From assembly GCA_036822015.1 (NCBI GenBank), contig DAISIL010000030.1, forward strand, positions 1-36,908: 36,908 nt of DNA, written 5' to 3'. How positions within the stretch are numbered: the stretch's first letter is position 1; each line of letters starts with the position of its first letter. Positions 36,285-36,908 of this stretch are shown here, piece by piece. A model generated the notes under the pieces. It did no database searches, was not told where the DNA came from, and worked only from the letters and a program-made list of their open reading frames with translations. The DNA is from DAISIL01 sp036822015. Lineage in GTDB: Bacteria; Bacteroidota; Bacteroidia; Cytophagales; Bernardetiaceae. A program made the position numbers and the translations under genes.

Positions 36285-36828
36285 GCGTTACACCTGTTTT
36301 AATATTTTCATTTTCCCGTCTCTCGATTAAGCAAGAGTACCAACTATTAAAAAGCAATACTGAATCGTGAAATTCCTTTTGTCTTTGTTCATAGAGTTTT
36401 ACTAAAGTTTCAAAGTTAGAATCTGAAACTTCGGATAAATGAAATTCATTTGTCAAAATCTCTTTGAAAACACTTAATGAAACATACAAGTTCTCAACAG
36501 AATAACAAGGTGTTTCAAATATTGGAGGATTTTTGTCTCCTATAGTTGAATTAAAATCTCTATCAATAAAGAAACCCAACTTATATTTTCGATATTCTTC
36601 TTTGCCTGTAATTAAGGAATAAACGTCAAGAACTGATTGTTTGCCACCACATTTTACCGGGTAATAGTTCTCTGTAAATCTTTTGATTCTAGATATGTAA
36701 TAGGCATTATCCTTTCCTTCAAAAAAGCAAAATAAATGCTCTGGATTCTTTCTTGTAGCACTAGCAAATTCAGTAAATGCGACTTGAGGCTTGTTCCTAC
36801 TTTGTCTTAATTCTTCTGCATACGTCAT
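36241..36828 (-). CDS. DUF4435 (TOPRIM/OLD-like) protein, N-terminal part before a frameshift
   Basis: This 195-residue frame starts MTYAEELRQSRN. It has the DUF4435 active-site pattern: FFEGKDNAYY with E37 (first TOPRIM acidic residue) and FFIDRDF with D89 and D91. The segment CYSVENLYVS is the usual SxEN block. DUF4435 proteins are TOPRIM-fold nucleases or effectors, and one group is AriB of the PARIS anti-phage system. The frame ends early (LPNNLRYYQS), while the homologous continuation lies in the +1 frame (35898-36284). The ATG shares one base with the stop of the gene upstream (TAATG), so the two are translationally coupled. AT-rich composition suggests acquisition by transfer. Confidence 0.7.
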   Translation of the reverse strand: MTYAEELRQSRNKPQVAFTEFASATRKNPEHLFCFFEGKDNAYYISRIKRFTENYYPVKCGGKQSVLDVYSLITGKEEYRKYKLGFFIDRDFNSTIGDKNPPIFETPCYSVENLYVSLSVFKEILTNEFHLSEVSDSNFETLVKLYEQRQKEFHDSVLLFNSWYSCLIERRENENIKTGVTLDDKLPNNLRYYQS

Positions 36829-36908
36829 TATCTCACAATTACATTTGAAGGTTTAACGTATTCATTCATTCCAACTGCAAATGAATCTAATTCATTATCA
36901 AAAATGAA
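36828..36908 (-). CDS. Partial CDS: last 26 codons of the gene upstream of DUF4435
   Basis: One frame is open on the minus strand from the window edge (36908) to a TAA at 36830-36828, whose last base is the first base of the DUF4435 ATG. The visible 26 residues begin FIFDNELDSFAVGMNEY and end SNVIVR. They are too few to identify a family. The TAATG junction is typical of tightly coupled operons. In PARIS systems the gene before ariB is ariA, an AAA ATPase; that is what one would expect here, but this cannot be seen in the window. Confidence 0.55.
   Translation of the reverse strand, partial: FIFDNELDSFAVGMNEYVKPSNVIVR

Overview
The window looks like a chromosome segment of a Bacteroidota bacterium, probably aquatic and pigmented, with roughly 50% GC. 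The evidence is mixed. Seen directly: many genes are preceded by the Bacteroidota -7 promoter element TAnnTTTG, and Shine-Dalgarno sequences are largely absent. From family knowledge: the LptD C-terminus, the DUF4175 plus HATPase gene pair, a lone nqrF and a proteorhodopsin with M at the colour-tuning site all fit this phylum. I cannot place it below phylum with confidence.

Layout. 1-6507 (+): a terminator from the preceding gene, then holA, a SulP anion transporter, a large DUF4175 coiled-coil membrane protein and an RsbW-like HATPase. 6504-11419: a secreted carboxypeptidase-regulatory-like protein (-), a lone nuoC (+), nrdB (-) and clpB (-). 11539-13902 (+): a DUF429 protein, a nicotinamidase-like hydrolase and a SirB1/transglutaminase-like protein. 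14045-17629: one strongly promoted gene for a 1137-residue lipoprotein with repeated GxGY motifs, closed by a clear terminator. 17645-20702 (+): plsC, aroC and an EnvC-like factor with a degenerate LytM domain. 20718-21047: tRNA-Pro(GGG) and tRNA-Glu(TTC), each with its own promoter. 21053-24493: a GNAT acetyltransferase (+), nqrF (-), bamD (-) and an FKBP lipoprotein (+, divergent from bamD).

24697-27878 is a compact phototrophy locus. It holds a proteorhodopsin-type proton pump, then a terminator, then crtY (lycopene to beta-carotene), blh (beta-carotene to retinal) and an unrecognised 60-residue membrane protein. The pump carries Gly153 where most pumps have a bulky residue; in antenna rhodopsins this opening admits a carotenoid. 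Pump, chromophore supply and possibly an antenna pigment could therefore be supplied from one 3 kb block.

27969-35786: lptD (+), a TIR protein with an effector-associated-domain-like tail (-), gcvP (-) and an LptF/LptG-family permease (+). From about 35.8 kb to the end the sequence becomes strikingly AT-rich and holds a two-gene unit on the minus strand. It consists of the last 26 codons of an unknown gene joined by TAATG to a DUF4435 (TOPRIM/OLD-like) gene broken by a +1 frameshift. This resembles the ariA-ariB arrangement of PARIS defence systems and was probably acquired horizontally, but the decisive upstream gene lies outside the window.
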